Under the pieces are notes generated by a model, which saw only the letters and a list, made by a program, of their open reading frames with translations, was not told the DNA's origin and made no database searches. From Motilibacter deserti (GTDB lineage Bacteria; Actinomycetota; Actinomycetes; Motilibacterales; Motilibacteraceae), in contig NZ_JAANNP010000006.1 of NCBI RefSeq assembly GCF_011250635.1, positions 62,001 through 126,000 on the forward strand: a DNA stretch of 64,000 nucleotides. The letters run 5' to 3'. Both the position numbers and the translations under genes were made by a program. Positions 45,707-53,998 of this stretch are shown one piece after another (the first letter of the stretch is position 1; every line of letters begins with the position of its first letter).

Positions 45707-45798
45707 AGCGATGAGGGGTGGGGGAGGCGTGCAGAAGGGCCGGCGACAAGTGTCGCTGGCCCTTCTGTCGTCACTGTGGAGTCAGCCCTCGCTGAGCG

Positions 45799-46488
45799 TC
45801 AGCCCGCAGCGGGCGCGGACTCCGTCGCCGCGGACGTGTCGAGCCCGACCGGGCAGGACACGCCGGTCCCGCCGAGTCCGCAGTAGCCCCACGGCACCTT
45901 CGCGTCCGAGAGGTACTGCTGGTGGTAGTCCTCGGCGTAGTAGAACTCCCCGGCCGGCGCGAGCTCGGACGTGATCTCGCCGTGGCCGGCGCGGGTGAGC
46001 TCGGCCTGGTAGGCCGCCCGCGACGCCTCGAGCGCCGCACGCTGCTCCTCCGAGGTCCAGTAGACCGCCGAGCGGTACTGCGTGCCGACGTCGTTGCCCT
46101 GGCGGTAGCCCTGGGTCGGGTCGTGCGACTCCCAGAACACCTTCAGCAGCTCGGCATAGGTCACCTTCGTGGGGTCGAAGACGACCTTGACGGCCTCGGT
46201 GTGCCCGGTCATGCCGGTGCACGTCTCCTCGTAGGTCGGGTTCGGGGTGAACCCGCCCTGGTAGCCGACGGCGGTCGTCCAGACGCCGGGAACCTTCCAG
46301 AACGCCCGCTCGGCGCCCCAGAAGCAGCCCATGGCGAAGTACGCGGTCTCGAGGCCGGCCGGGTACGGCCCCTCGATCGGGGTGCCGAGCACGGTGTGCG
46401 TGCCGGCGAGGGAGAACGGCCGTGCCGGCCGGCCGGGGAGGGCCGACTCGGCGGGGACCATCGATGCCTTCATACGTCCGAACACCAT
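45799..46488 (-). CDS. msrA: Peptide-methionine (S)-S-oxide reductase MsrA
   Basis: Repairs oxidised methionine. 229 residues from ATG at 46488, which gives the N-terminus [10 protein letters not shown] typical of actinobacterial MsrA; an ATG 13 codons further up exists but lacks support. The catalytic motif is [15 protein letters not shown] with the nucleophilic Cys. Further conserved parts: [54 protein letters not shown] and the C-terminal AEDYHQQYL. Resolving cysteines are probably those in the tail ([14 protein letters not shown]). Near cbs and cgs, consistent with sulfur amino acid context. Confidence 0.95.
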   Translation of the reverse strand: MVFGRMKASMVPAESALPGRPARPFSLAGTHTVLGTPIEGPYPAGLETAYFAMGCFWGAERAFWKVPGVWTTAVGYQGGFTPNPTYEETCTGMTGHTEAVKVVFDPTKVTYAELLKVFWESHDPTQGYRQGNDVGTQYRSAVYWTSEEQRAALEASRAAYQAELTRAGHGEITSELAPAGEFYYAEDYHQQYLSDAKVPWGYCGLGGTGVSCPVGLDTSAATESAPAAG

Positions 46489-46580
46489 GTCCAGGCAACG
46501 CTGCTGGAGCGTGCGCGATTCCAGCACGCCAGAGCGCCGCTACTGCGGCTGTACCGAGACCAGCGCCTCATCCTTGGCGC

Positions 46581-46886
46581 TCATGCGGCCTCCTCGAGGG
46601 CGGCGGCGAGCCGGTCCAGCTGCCCGGGCGTGCCCGTACGCCGCGAAGCCGCCTCGTCGAGCCCGTCGAGGTAGGCGCCCCGCTCGGTATAGACGGGCAT
46701 CGCCCGCGGGGAGCGGAACCTCTCCCGCCCGCCGATCCGGTAGTCGGCGGAGTAGTCCGGGTCCGCGGCGTCGGACAGGTCGAACCACCGGACCTTGACC
46801 TTTGGGTCGGCCGACGCCGTGAAGACGCGCTCCGGCGGGTGCGGGTGGTCGCGCTCGATGCTCCAGGTGCTGATCTCCACGCTCAC
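46581..46886 (-). CDS. SRPBCC/AHSA1-type protein with apparent internal deletion
   Basis: 101 residues. The N-terminal half has the usual AHSA1 pattern (IERDHPHPPERVFTASADPKVKVRWF, then DYRIGGRERFRSP). The C-terminal end has the usual final strand and helix (VYTERGAYLDGLDE, GTPGQLDRLAAALEE). The central strands, about 50-55 residues in normal 150-residue family members (the segment with ...DIVPDERIVYxYEM...), are missing, so RFRSP runs almost directly into the TERGAYLDGLD strand. The GTG start overlaps the stop of the upstream ArsR gene (46883-46886), the common ArsR-SRPBCC operon. An incomplete barrel would probably not fold as usual; may be a decaying gene kept in frame. Confidence 0.7.
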   Translation of the reverse strand: MSVEISTWSIERDHPHPPERVFTASADPKVKVRWFDLSDAADPDYSADYRIGGRERFRSPRAMPVYTERGAYLDGLDEAASRRTGTPGQLDRLAAALEEAA

Positions 46887-47302
46887 GACGTGCTCGCTCG
46901 CTTCCGGGTCGTACGACGTGCGCTCCGGTCTTCGTCTGTCGTTGCCGCCTGCTCGTCGAGCACCTCGCCGAGCCGCTGGAGCCGGTGCTCCCAGACGCCG
47001 CGCCGCTCCGCCAGACACTGCTCGGCCGACTGCATGGCCTCCTCGTTCAGCCGGCACGTACGCACCCGGCCCGTCTTGCGCGACTCGACCAGCCCGCTCG
47101 CCTCGAGCACCTGCACCTGCTGCAGAGCGGCGGCGAGCGACATCTCCAGTGGCCGCGCCAGCTCGCTCACCGACGCCGGCCCACGGCTGAGCCGGTCGAC
47201 CATGCTGCGCCGGCTCGGGTCGGCCAGGGCGTGGAACGCGCGGTCGAGGACCGCTGGATCGTCAAGCACTCCCTTGCCTGTGCGCGCGAGATCAAAGGTC
47301 AA
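46883..47302 (-). CDS. ArsR-family transcriptional regulator
   Basis: 139 residues, winged helix-turn-helix. The core reads FHALADPSRRSMVDRLSRGPASVSELARPLEMSLAAALQQVQVLEASGLVESRKTGRVRTCRLNEEA. It carries no metal-binding cysteine motif of the ArsR/SmtB sensors, as is usual for the ArsR proteins paired with SRPBCC genes. The C-terminal tail is Arg/Thr/Ser-rich. Start ATG at 47302. It is translationally coupled to the short SRPBCC gene and divergent from cgs (68 bases between the starts), so a shared operator region is likely, but no palindrome stands out there. Confidence 0.87.
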   Translation of the reverse strand: MTFDLARTGKGVLDDPAVLDRAFHALADPSRRSMVDRLSRGPASVSELARPLEMSLAAALQQVQVLEASGLVESRKTGRVRTCRLNEEAMQSAEQCLAERRGVWEHRLQRLGEVLDEQAATTDEDRSARRTTRKRASTS

Positions 47303-47357
47303 GCATCTGCTCGAGCGTCACGGGGCTCCCTCGGGAGCGCCGTAGCAGGAGCGGGGC

Positions 47358-47363
47358 TAGCGT
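47358..47363 (+). promoter_or_regulatory. -10 box of cgs (leaderless)
   Basis: TAGCGT, seven bases before the ATG at 47371. No ribosome site is present. This supports ATG 47371 over the GTG at 47362, which would lie inside the promoter box. Confidence 0.5.
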
Positions 47364-47370
47364 GAGACGC

Positions 47371-48522
47371 ATGACCGACGCGTACGGCTTCGAGACCCTT
47401 GCGATCCACGCCGGGCAGGAGCCCGACCCGCTTACGGGGGCCGTGGTGCCGCCGATCGTCCAGGCGTCCACCTACAAGCAGGACGGCGTCGGCGGGCTGC
47501 GCGGGGGCTATGAGTACTCCCGCTCGGCCAACCCGACCCGGACCGCGCTCGAGGAGTGCCTTGCCGCGCTCGAGGGCGGCCGACGCGCGCTCGCCTTCGC
47601 CAGCGGGCTGGCCGCCGAGGACACCCTGCTGCGCACGGTGCTGTCGCCGGGCGACCACGTGATCGTCCCGAACGACGCCTACGGCGGGACCTACCGGCTC
47701 TTCGCCAAGGTCTGGTCGCGCTGGGGGGTCGAGTACGACCCGGTGGACCTGCGCGACCTGGACGCCGTGCGCGCGGCGGTGCGCCCAGGCTCGACGAAGC
47801 TGGTGTGGATCGAGACCCCGTCGAACCCGCTGCTGTCGATCGCCGACATCGCGGCCATCTCCTCGATCGCGCACGACTCCGCCGCGCTCGTGCTGGTGGA
47901 CAACACCTTCGCCTCGCCCTACCTGCAGCAGCCGCTCGCCCTCGGCGCCGACGTGGTGGTGCATTCGACGACGAAGTACCTCGGCGGCCACTCCGACGTC
48001 GTGGGCGGTGCGCTGGTGGTCAGCGACACCGGGCTGGGCGAGCGGCTCGCCTTCTCGGAGAACGCCGCCGGTGCCGTGCCCGGGCCCTTCGACAGCTGGC
48101 TCGTCCTGCGCGGCGCCAAGACGCTGGCCGTGCGCATGGACCGGCACTGCTCCAACGCCGAGCGCGTCGTCGAGTTCCTGCAGTCCTCGCCGGCCGTCGC
48201 CGAGGTGCTCTATCCCGGGCTGCCCGGCCACGTGGGGCACGAGATCGCGCAGAAGCAGATGCGCGCGTACGGCGGCATGGTGTCGTTCCGGCTCAAGGGC
48301 GGTGAGGAGGCCGCGCTCCGTGTCTGCGAGCGGGCGAAGGTCTTCACCCTGGGCGAGTCGCTCGGGGGCGTCGAGTCGCTCATCGAGCACCCGGGGCGCA
48401 TGACGCACGCGTCGGCGGCCGGCTCCCCGCTCGAGGTCCCCGCCGACCTCGTCCGGTTGTCCGTCGGCATCGAGAGCGTCGACGACCTCGTCGCGGACCT
48501 GGACCAGGCGCTGCGCGGATGA
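47371..48522 (+). CDS. Cystathionine gamma-synthase / gamma-lyase family PLP enzyme
   Basis: 383 residues, Cys/Met metabolism PLP family (MetB/MetC fold). N-terminal YGFETLAIHAGQEPDPLTGAVVPPI, substrate-site YEYSRSANPTR, and the PLP lysine Lys202 in VVVHSTTKYLGGHSDVVGG. The C-terminal FTLGESLGGVESLIEHPGRMTHAS and LVRLSVGIESVDDLVADL are standard. Family members make cystathionine from an activated homoserine and cysteine, or cleave it. The nearby cbs supports a role in transsulfuration and a gamma-lyase function is possible; sequence does not settle the direction. Start fixed at ATG 47371 by the -10 box seven bases upstream. Confidence 0.92.
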   Translation: MTDAYGFETLAIHAGQEPDPLTGAVVPPIVQASTYKQDGVGGLRGGYEYSRSANPTRTALEECLAALEGGRRALAFASGLAAEDTLLRTVLSPGDHVIVPNDAYGGTYRLFAKVWSRWGVEYDPVDLRDLDAVRAAVRPGSTKLVWIETPSNPLLSIADIAAISSIAHDSAALVLVDNTFASPYLQQPLALGADVVVHSTTKYLGGHSDVVGGALVVSDTGLGERLAFSENAAGAVPGPFDSWLVLRGAKTLAVRMDRHCSNAERVVEFLQSSPAVAEVLYPGLPGHVGHEIAQKQMRAYGGMVSFRLKGGEEAALRVCERAKVFTLGESLGGVESLIEHPGRMTHASAAGSPLEVPADLVRLSVGIESVDDLVADLDQALRG

Positions 48523-48604
48523 CCGCCGCCACGCGTTCCCAAACGGTGACCTCCATCGCAGCGGACGGAGCAGTCCGGACGCGGAGCAGGGGCGAAGACT
48601 CTGT

Positions 48605-50194
48605 GTGACAGGCGATAGCGAGCGGGACGGGTTCCGCGGACAACGCGCCCTCGGGGCGTTGTCCGGGCTGCTCGCCGCGCTCCTGTCGCTCGGCACCGCG
48701 GAGCTGGTGGCTGCTCTCCTCGGGCGCACGTCCTCGCCGGTGATCGCCGTCGGGGGCGCGTTCGTCGATCGGACGCCGCGGTGGCTCAAGGAGTTCGCCA
48801 TCCGCACCTTCGGCGAGAACGACAAGGACGTCCTCATCGCCGGCGTCGTCGCGACCGTTCTCGTGCTCGCCCTGCTGGTTGGTGCGCTCGCGGTCCGGCG
48901 CAGGGTCCTGGGCTATGCCTTCATCGCGCTGCTCGCGGCCGTGGCCGCGTCTGCGGCCGTCTCACGGCCGAACGCCGATTGGCAGGACGTGCTCCCCTCG
49001 TTGGTCGGGGGGCTGCTCGGTGGGCTGGCTCTCGGTCTCCTGCTGCACGCCGTGTCGTCGCGGGTGGCTCCGCGCGCCACGACGACGGAAGCAGGAAGCC
49101 AGAAGCCGGAATCCCAGGTGGGGGTGGGACGGCGGCGGTTCCTCGTGGCGGCGGCGGGGGTCGGCGTCGCCGCCGTGAGCACCGAGCTGATCGCACGGGC
49201 GGCTCGCAGCCGGCTCGATGTGGCGGCTTCGCGGGCTGCCGTACGCCTCCCCGTCCCGGCGAGCCCGGCCCCGGCGCTCGCCCCCGGCGCGATGTTGCGG
49301 ACGGCGGGCCTGTCGTCCTTCTACACCGCGAGCCGGGACTTCTACCGGGTGGACACGGCGCTGACGGTGCCCCAGCTCACGACGGAGGACTGGCGGCTGC
49401 GCATCCACGGCGACGTGGAACGGGAGCTGAGCCTCGATTGGCAGCAGCTGCTGGCCAGGCCGATGATCGAGCGCGACATCACGCTCACCTGCGTCTCCAA
49501 CGAGGTGGGCGGGAACCTCGTGGGCACGGCGAGATGGCTCGGCGTCCCGCTGAAGCCGCTGCTCGAGGAGGCCGGCCCCCGCGCCCGAGCCGACCAGATC
49601 GTCAGCCGTTCCGTCGACGGCATGACCATAGGGACTCCGACGGCGGTCGTCATGGACGGGCGGGACGCCATGCTCGCCGTGGCGATGAACGGCGAGCCGC
49701 TCCTGCCGAAGCACGGCTTCCCCGTGCGCATGGTGGTTCCCGGGCTCTACGGCTACGTCTCGGCGACCAAGTGGGTGACGGAGCTGGAGCTCACCAGCTT
49801 CGACGCGTACGACGCCTACTGGGTCAAGCGCGGCTGGGCCGAGCAGGCGCCGATCAAGACCGCCTCACGCATCGACACGCCCCGGCCGTTCTCGAAGAAC
49901 CCACCCGGACGCGTTGCGGTTGCGGGCGTCGCGTGGGCCCAGCACCGTGGAGTCAGCAAGGTCGAGGTCCGGGTGGACGGCGGGCCGTGGCAGCCGGCGC
50001 AGCTGTCCGCCGCGGGAAGCAAGGACCTCTGGCGCCAGTGGGTCTGGGAGTGGGACGCCACCGAGCCCGGCACCCACAAGCTCGAGGTCCGCGCCACCGA
50101 CGCGGACGGTGAGACGCAGCCACAAACACGCGAAGCGCCGTTCCCTGAAGGCTCCCAGGGATGGCACTCGGTGGTCGTCCGGGTCACGGACTGA
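48605..50194 (+). CDS. Membrane-anchored sulfite-oxidase-like molybdopterin protein
   Basis: 529 residues. The first 150 hold four hydrophobic segments ([62 protein letters not shown]; a fourth near 130). An internal [17 protein letters not shown] (about 175) then resembles a twin-arginine segment before the extracytoplasmic domain. The oxidoreductase domain begins about 240 ([24 protein letters not shown]). The molybdenum-ligating cysteine is Cys296 in [12 protein letters not shown], followed by [20 protein letters not shown]-terminal Ig-like dimerisation domain ([24 protein letters not shown]) ends the protein. Electron acceptor and substrate are unknown. Followed by the fasciclin lipoprotein, a pairing seen in other actinobacteria. 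Confidence 0.9.
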   Translation: MTGDSERDGFRGQRALGALSGLLAALLSLGTAELVAALLGRTSSPVIAVGGAFVDRTPRWLKEFAIRTFGENDKDVLIAGVVATVLVLALLVGALAVRRRVLGYAFIALLAAVAASAAVSRPNADWQDVLPSLVGGLLGGLALGLLLHAVSSRVAPRATTTEAGSQKPESQVGVGRRRFLVAAAGVGVAAVSTELIARAARSRLDVAASRAAVRLPVPASPAPALAPGAMLRTAGLSSFYTASRDFYRVDTALTVPQLTTEDWRLRIHGDVERELSLDWQQLLARPMIERDITLTCVSNEVGGNLVGTARWLGVPLKPLLEEAGPRARADQIVSRSVDGMTIGTPTAVVMDGRDAMLAVAMNGEPLLPKHGFPVRMVVPGLYGYVSATKWVTELELTSFDAYDAYWVKRGWAEQAPIKTASRIDTPRPFSKNPPGRVAVAGVAWAQHRGVSKVEVRVDGGPWQPAQLSAAGSKDLWRQWVWEWDATEPGTHKLEVRATDADGETQPQTREAPFPEGSQGWHSVVVRVTD

Positions 50195-50316
50195 CCGCAC
50201 CCCGGCGACGCCGGGCAGCAAGAGACACCCACGGCTGCGCCGTGCCCGCTCGCGGGCCGGCGGCCTGCTCAGCCATGCCCTCGCACACCATGCGACACAG
50301 GAACGAAAGGCAGATC

Positions 50317-51033
50317 ATGAACCTCGCGACCCGCAAGCCGCTCGCCGTAGCCGGCGTCCTCGCCGCCCTCACGCTGGGGCTGACCGCGTGCGGCGACGAC
50401 GGCGACGACACGGCGGCCGGCACCACGAGCGACAGTGGCATGACCTCGTCGGCCCCGTCGATGACGCCGTCGATGGCGCCCTCCATGGCTCCCTCGACGG
50501 AGGCCTCCACGGGCAGCGACATGACCGGCACGGACGCCGCGTCCGGCCTCGTGGGGCCGGGCTGTGCCGACTACGCGAAGGCCGTGCCCAGCGGCGCGGG
50601 CTCCGTCGCGGGTATGGCGCAGGACCCCCTGGCGACCGCCGCGTCGAACAACCCGCTGCTCAAGACCCTCGTGTCCGCGGTGTCGGGCAAGCTCAACCCC
50701 AAGGTCGACCTCGTGGACACGCTCAACGGCGACCAGTTCACCGTCTTCGCCCCGGTCGACGCGGCATTCGCGAAGATCGACGCGAAGACGCTCGCGACGC
50801 TGAAGACCGACGACACCCTGCTCACCCAGATCCTGACCTACCACGTGGTCCCCGGCCAGCTGTCGCCCGAGCAGGTCGTCGGGATGCAGACGACCGTGGA
50901 GGGCGGCGACGTGGACGTGACCGGCAGCGGCGACTCGCTGAAGGTCAACGACGCCAACGTCATCTGCGGTGGCGTGAAGACCGCGAACGCGACGGTCTAC
51001 CTCATCGACTCGGTGCTCATGCCGGCGAGCTGA
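50317..51033 (+). CDS. Fasciclin-domain lipoprotein
   Basis: 238 residues. Lipoprotein signal with lipobox LTAC (Cys about 25), then a Ser/Thr/Met/Pro linker ([13 protein letters not shown]) and a single fasciclin (FAS1) domain. The domain runs from about 95 to the end: [28 protein letters not shown] (H1 box), [16 protein letters not shown] (YHVV box) and [15 protein letters not shown] (H2 box). It resembles the mycobacterial MPT70/MPT83 type. ATG at 50317 is chosen for its position before the lipoprotein signal (AAAGG upstream). Probably a surface adhesion or matrix protein. Follows the molybdopterin protein; no sigma factor gene is adjacent. Confidence 0.9.
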   Translation: MNLATRKPLAVAGVLAALTLGLTACGDDGDDTAAGTTSDSGMTSSAPSMTPSMAPSMAPSTEASTGSDMTGTDAASGLVGPGCADYAKAVPSGAGSVAGMAQDPLATAASNNPLLKTLVSAVSGKLNPKVDLVDTLNGDQFTVFAPVDAAFAKIDAKTLATLKTDDTLLTQILTYHVVPGQLSPEQVVGMQTTVEGGDVDVTGSGDSLKVNDANVICGGVKTANATVYLIDSVLMPAS

Positions 51034-51050
51034 CCACTGCCGCTTCCGAC

Positions 51051-51088
51051 AGCCCCGGGCCCGTGTGTGCGAACACGGGCCCCGGGCT
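51051..51088. terminator. Bidirectional terminator between fasciclin gene and MFS gene
   Basis: 16-bp arms (51051-51066 with 51073-51088), one mismatch, 6-base loop, between two convergent genes. Confidence 0.7.
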
Positions 51089-51106
51089 GCGGGCACGGGC
51101 CGCCGG

Positions 51107-52309
51107 TCAGCGCGCCCGGGCCGCCGTGACGGAGCGGCGGGTCTCGGGCAGGGTCGTCGCCAGCACCGTGCTGAGCCCGAGGATCACCGCCCCCATGCCG
51201 AACGCCGCGGCGTAGGACACCTCGTCGGCCAGCCAGCCGGCGACGAGCGGCCCGGAGATCGACCCGACGTCGGCGGCCATCTGGTAGGCGGCGACGACGG
51301 TCCCGCCCCGCCCGCGCACCACGTCCCCCACGACGGCGCCGGAGGCGGGGGAGACGAGGCCGAACCCGGCGCCGAAGAACGCCATCGCGAGCAGGAAGCC
51401 GGTCACGGTCTCGTCGAAGGTCAGCAACAGCAGGCTCACGGTGGCCAGCGCCATGCCCAGGGTGAGCGTCAGCCGCCGCCCGCGCTGGTCCGTCAGGCGT
51501 CCGCCGGGCAGCAGCAACGCGGCCTGCACCGCCGCGGAGATCGTGAAGCCGATGCTCGCCACGCCGGTACCCTCGTCCAGGCCCTCCTTGACGAACAGCG
51601 GGATGAGCGAGCTGCGGATGCCGAAGGCCACCCATCCGGTGGCGAGGTTGGAGAAGAGCGCGGTGACGTAGGCACGGTTGCGCATCGCCTCGCCGAGCCC
51701 GGTGCGGTCCTCCTCAGGGGCGGAGCCCTCGGGCCGCTCGCGGAGGTTCGCGTGGCTGAGGTACGCGACCGCGATGCCGCCGGCGACGGCGAGCGTCGCG
51801 GCATAGAAGAAGAACGGTGCGCGCAGCGACCATGCGCTGAACGGTCCCGCGAACGCCGGGCCGCTGATCCCACCGAGGATGAACCCGCCCTGGTAGAGGC
51901 CGGCCGCCCGGCCGCGCAGCTCATCGGGGACGACGCGCAGCAGCAGGCTCATCGACGACACCGTGAACATCGCCGAGCCGACGCCCCCGACGCCACGCAG
52001 CAGGACGAGCTGGGCGTACGACTGGGAGAGGCCGGCGAGCGCGCTCGACACGGCGACGATGCCGACACCGCTGGCCAGGATGGCCCGCTCCCCGAACCGG
52101 TCGACGAGGCGGCCGCCGGACAGCGCGAACGCCAGGCGCGTCAGGGCGAAGGCGCTGATGACGGCGCCCGTCGCCGCGGCGCCGACGCCGAAGCTCTCGG
52201 CGAACAGCGGGATCACCGGGGCCAGCACGCCGAAGCCCAGCGCGACGGCGAACGCCACGGCGGAGAGCACCATCACCTCGGGTGGGAGCCCGCCGAACAG
52301 TCGTCGCAC
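51107..52309 (-). CDS. MFS transporter (12-TM type)
   Basis: 400 residues from GTG at 52309 (M-RRLFGGLPPEVMVLS); a longer frame exists but its extra residues look non-coding. Twelve hydrophobic segments. The MFS motif A region appears as GGRLVDRFGERAIL between segments 2 and 3 and again as GGRLTDQRGRRLTL in the second half. PVIPLFAESFGVGAAATGAVISAF is typical of small-molecule exporters. The substrate is unknown. Divergent from a second MFS gene at 52483; the 173-base gap between them holds a promoter with a palindromic operator that could serve one or both. Confidence 0.87.
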   Translation of the reverse strand: MRRLFGGLPPEVMVLSAVAFAVALGFGVLAPVIPLFAESFGVGAAATGAVISAFALTRLAFALSGGRLVDRFGERAILASGVGIVAVSSALAGLSQSYAQLVLLRGVGGVGSAMFTVSSMSLLLRVVPDELRGRAAGLYQGGFILGGISGPAFAGPFSAWSLRAPFFFYAATLAVAGGIAVAYLSHANLRERPEGSAPEEDRTGLGEAMRNRAYVTALFSNLATGWVAFGIRSSLIPLFVKEGLDEGTGVASIGFTISAAVQAALLLPGGRLTDQRGRRLTLTLGMALATVSLLLLTFDETVTGFLLAMAFFGAGFGLVSPASGAVVGDVVRGRGGTVVAAYQMAADVGSISGPLVAGWLADEVSYAAAFGMGAVILGLSTVLATTLPETRRSVTAARAR

Positions 52310-52386
52310 GGCCGCGACCCTATCCGCGCCCGGGCCTGCCCCGGGCCGCGCCTGCACAGGGCTGCCCGGACGGCCGGGAAAACGCG

Positions 52387-52442
52387 TTGCGAAGCGGAGC
52401 AACCTCCGGTTAAGCTGAGGGTCGAAGTGGAGGCACCTCCAC
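52387..52442 (+). promoter_or_regulatory. Promoter plus palindromic operator before MFS gene
   Basis: TTGCGA (52387-52392), an 18-base spacer and TAAGCT (52411-52416) form a plausible promoter. The predicted transcription start is followed at once by GTGGAGGCACCTCCAC (52427-52442), a perfect 7-bp inverted repeat around CA. The position is ideal for a repressor. No regulator gene is adjacent. Confidence 0.55.
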
Positions 52443-52482
52443 ATCCAACGCGGCTCCGCGCCGTTCGACCGAAGGACCTGCC

Positions 52483-53955
52483 ATGCCGACCTCGCTCCCG
52501 AGTCGTGCCCGCCGCACCGGCCATCGGGCCACGTTCGCGGTCCTCGCCGCCGCCGTCGCCGCGTTCGCGCTCCTGCAGTCGCTGGTCACGCCGGTGCTCG
52601 CGACGATCCAGCACGACCTCGACACCGACCAGGCGACGGTCACGTGGGTGCTGACGGCGTACCTGCTGTCCGCTTCGATCTTCACCCCGATCGTCGGACG
52701 CATCGGTGACGCGGTGGGCAAGGAGCGCATGCTGCTCGCGACCCTGGTCGCGCTCGGCGCCGGCTCGCTGCTGGCGGCACTGGCGACCGACGTGCGGGTC
52801 CTGATCCTCGCGCGCGTCGTCCAGGGGATCGGCGGCGGAGTCCTCCCGCTCGCCTTCGGCATCGTGCGCGACGAGTTCCCGCGCGAGAAGGTCGCGGGGG
52901 CGGTCGGCGTCCTCGCCGCGCTGACCGCGGTCGGCGGCGGGCTGGGCATCGTCCTGGCCGGCCCGATCGTCGACGCCCTCGACTACCACTGGCTCTTCTG
53001 GATCCCGCTGGCGATCGTGGTCCTCGCCGCCATCGCGACGTACGCGCTGGTGCCGCCGTCGCCCGTGCGCACGCCCGGCCGGATCAGCGTGCTCCCGGCC
53101 GCCCTGCTGTCGGCATGGCTCGTCTGCCTTCTCCTCGCGCTCAGCGAGGGCCCGGCGTGGGGATGGGCCTCGGCGCGCGTCCTCGGCCTGCTGGTGGCCG
53201 CCGTGGTGCTGGCGGCGGGCTGGGTGGCGGCCGAGCAGCGCTCCGCGGCGCCGCTGATCGACCTGCAGATGATGCGGCTGCCGGCCGTCTGGACGACGAA
53301 CCTCGTCGCGCTGCTCGTCGGCGTGGGGATGTACGCGACCTTCGGCTTCCTGCCGCAGTTCCTGCAGACGCCGGAGGAGGCCGGCTACGGCTTCGGCTCC
53401 AGCGTGACGGAGTCGGGCCTGATCCTGCTGCCGTGGAGCGCCACCATGTTCGCCGTCGGCCTCGCCTCCGGCCGGCTCGTCGCGGGCTACGGCGCCAAGG
53501 CCGTCGTCCTCGCCGGCACCACGGTGGCCGTCGTGCCGTTCCTGCTGATGGCCTTCGCACACGGGGCGGTGTGGCAGCTCTGCCTGGCCACGGCGGTCCT
53601 CGGCGTGGGGTTCGGCCTCGCGTTCTCCGCCATGTCCAGCCTCATCGTGGACGCGGTGCCTTCCGAGCAGACCGGGGTGGCGAGCGGCATGAACGCCAAC
53701 ATCCGCACGATCGGCGGCTCGATCGGCGCCGCGGTGATGTCGAGCATCGTGACCGCCAACGCGACGCCGGAGGGCCTGCCCACCGAGGCGGGCTACACGT
53801 GGGGTTTCGCCGCGCTCGCCGGCGCCGGCGTCGCCGCGGCCCTCGCCGCCCTGCTGATCCCGCGCGTGCGCCAGACGGCGCACAGCGACGAGCCGGAGCA
53901 CCCGGAGCTCGCCCTCGTGGCCGCTGGCACCGTGGTGGGCGACAAGAGCGAGTGA
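52483..53955 (+). CDS. MFS transporter, DHA2-like (14-TM type)
   Basis: 490 residues, about 14 hydrophobic segments. The drug:H+ antiporter-2 pattern is visible: LVTPVLATIQHDLDTDQATVTWVLTAYLLSASIFTPIVGRIGDAVGKERML (motifs D1 and A in order) and LARVVQGIGGGVLPLAFGIVRDEFPR. Starts at ATG with AAGGA upstream. Probable multidrug or metabolite efflux; the substrate is unknown. The promoter region carries a perfect inverted repeat, so expression is probably controlled by a distant TetR- or MarR-type repressor. Convergent with the M14 peptidase gene, sharing a terminator hairpin. Confidence 0.88.
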   Translation: MPTSLPSRARRTGHRATFAVLAAAVAAFALLQSLVTPVLATIQHDLDTDQATVTWVLTAYLLSASIFTPIVGRIGDAVGKERMLLATLVALGAGSLLAALATDVRVLILARVVQGIGGGVLPLAFGIVRDEFPREKVAGAVGVLAALTAVGGGLGIVLAGPIVDALDYHWLFWIPLAIVVLAAIATYALVPPSPVRTPGRISVLPAALLSAWLVCLLLALSEGPAWGWASARVLGLLVAAVVLAAGWVAAEQRSAAPLIDLQMMRLPAVWTTNLVALLVGVGMYATFGFLPQFLQTPEEAGYGFGSSVTESGLILLPWSATMFAVGLASGRLVAGYGAKAVVLAGTTVAVVPFLLMAFAHGAVWQLCLATAVLGVGFGLAFSAMSSLIVDAVPSEQTGVASGMNANIRTIGGSIGAAVMSSIVTANATPEGLPTEAGYTWGFAALAGAGVAAALAALLIPRVRQTAHSDEPEHPELALVAAGTVVGDKSE

Positions 53956-53961
53956 GCGACC

Positions 53962-53989
53962 GCCGCCGGAGCCGCCTGGCTCCGGCGGC
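53962..53989. terminator. Bidirectional terminator between MFS and M14 genes
   Basis: A perfect 12-bp stem (GCCGCCGGAGCC 53962-53973 with 53978-53989) and a GCCT loop, between convergent genes. Confidence 0.8.
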
Positions 53990-53998
53990 CGGCCGGTC

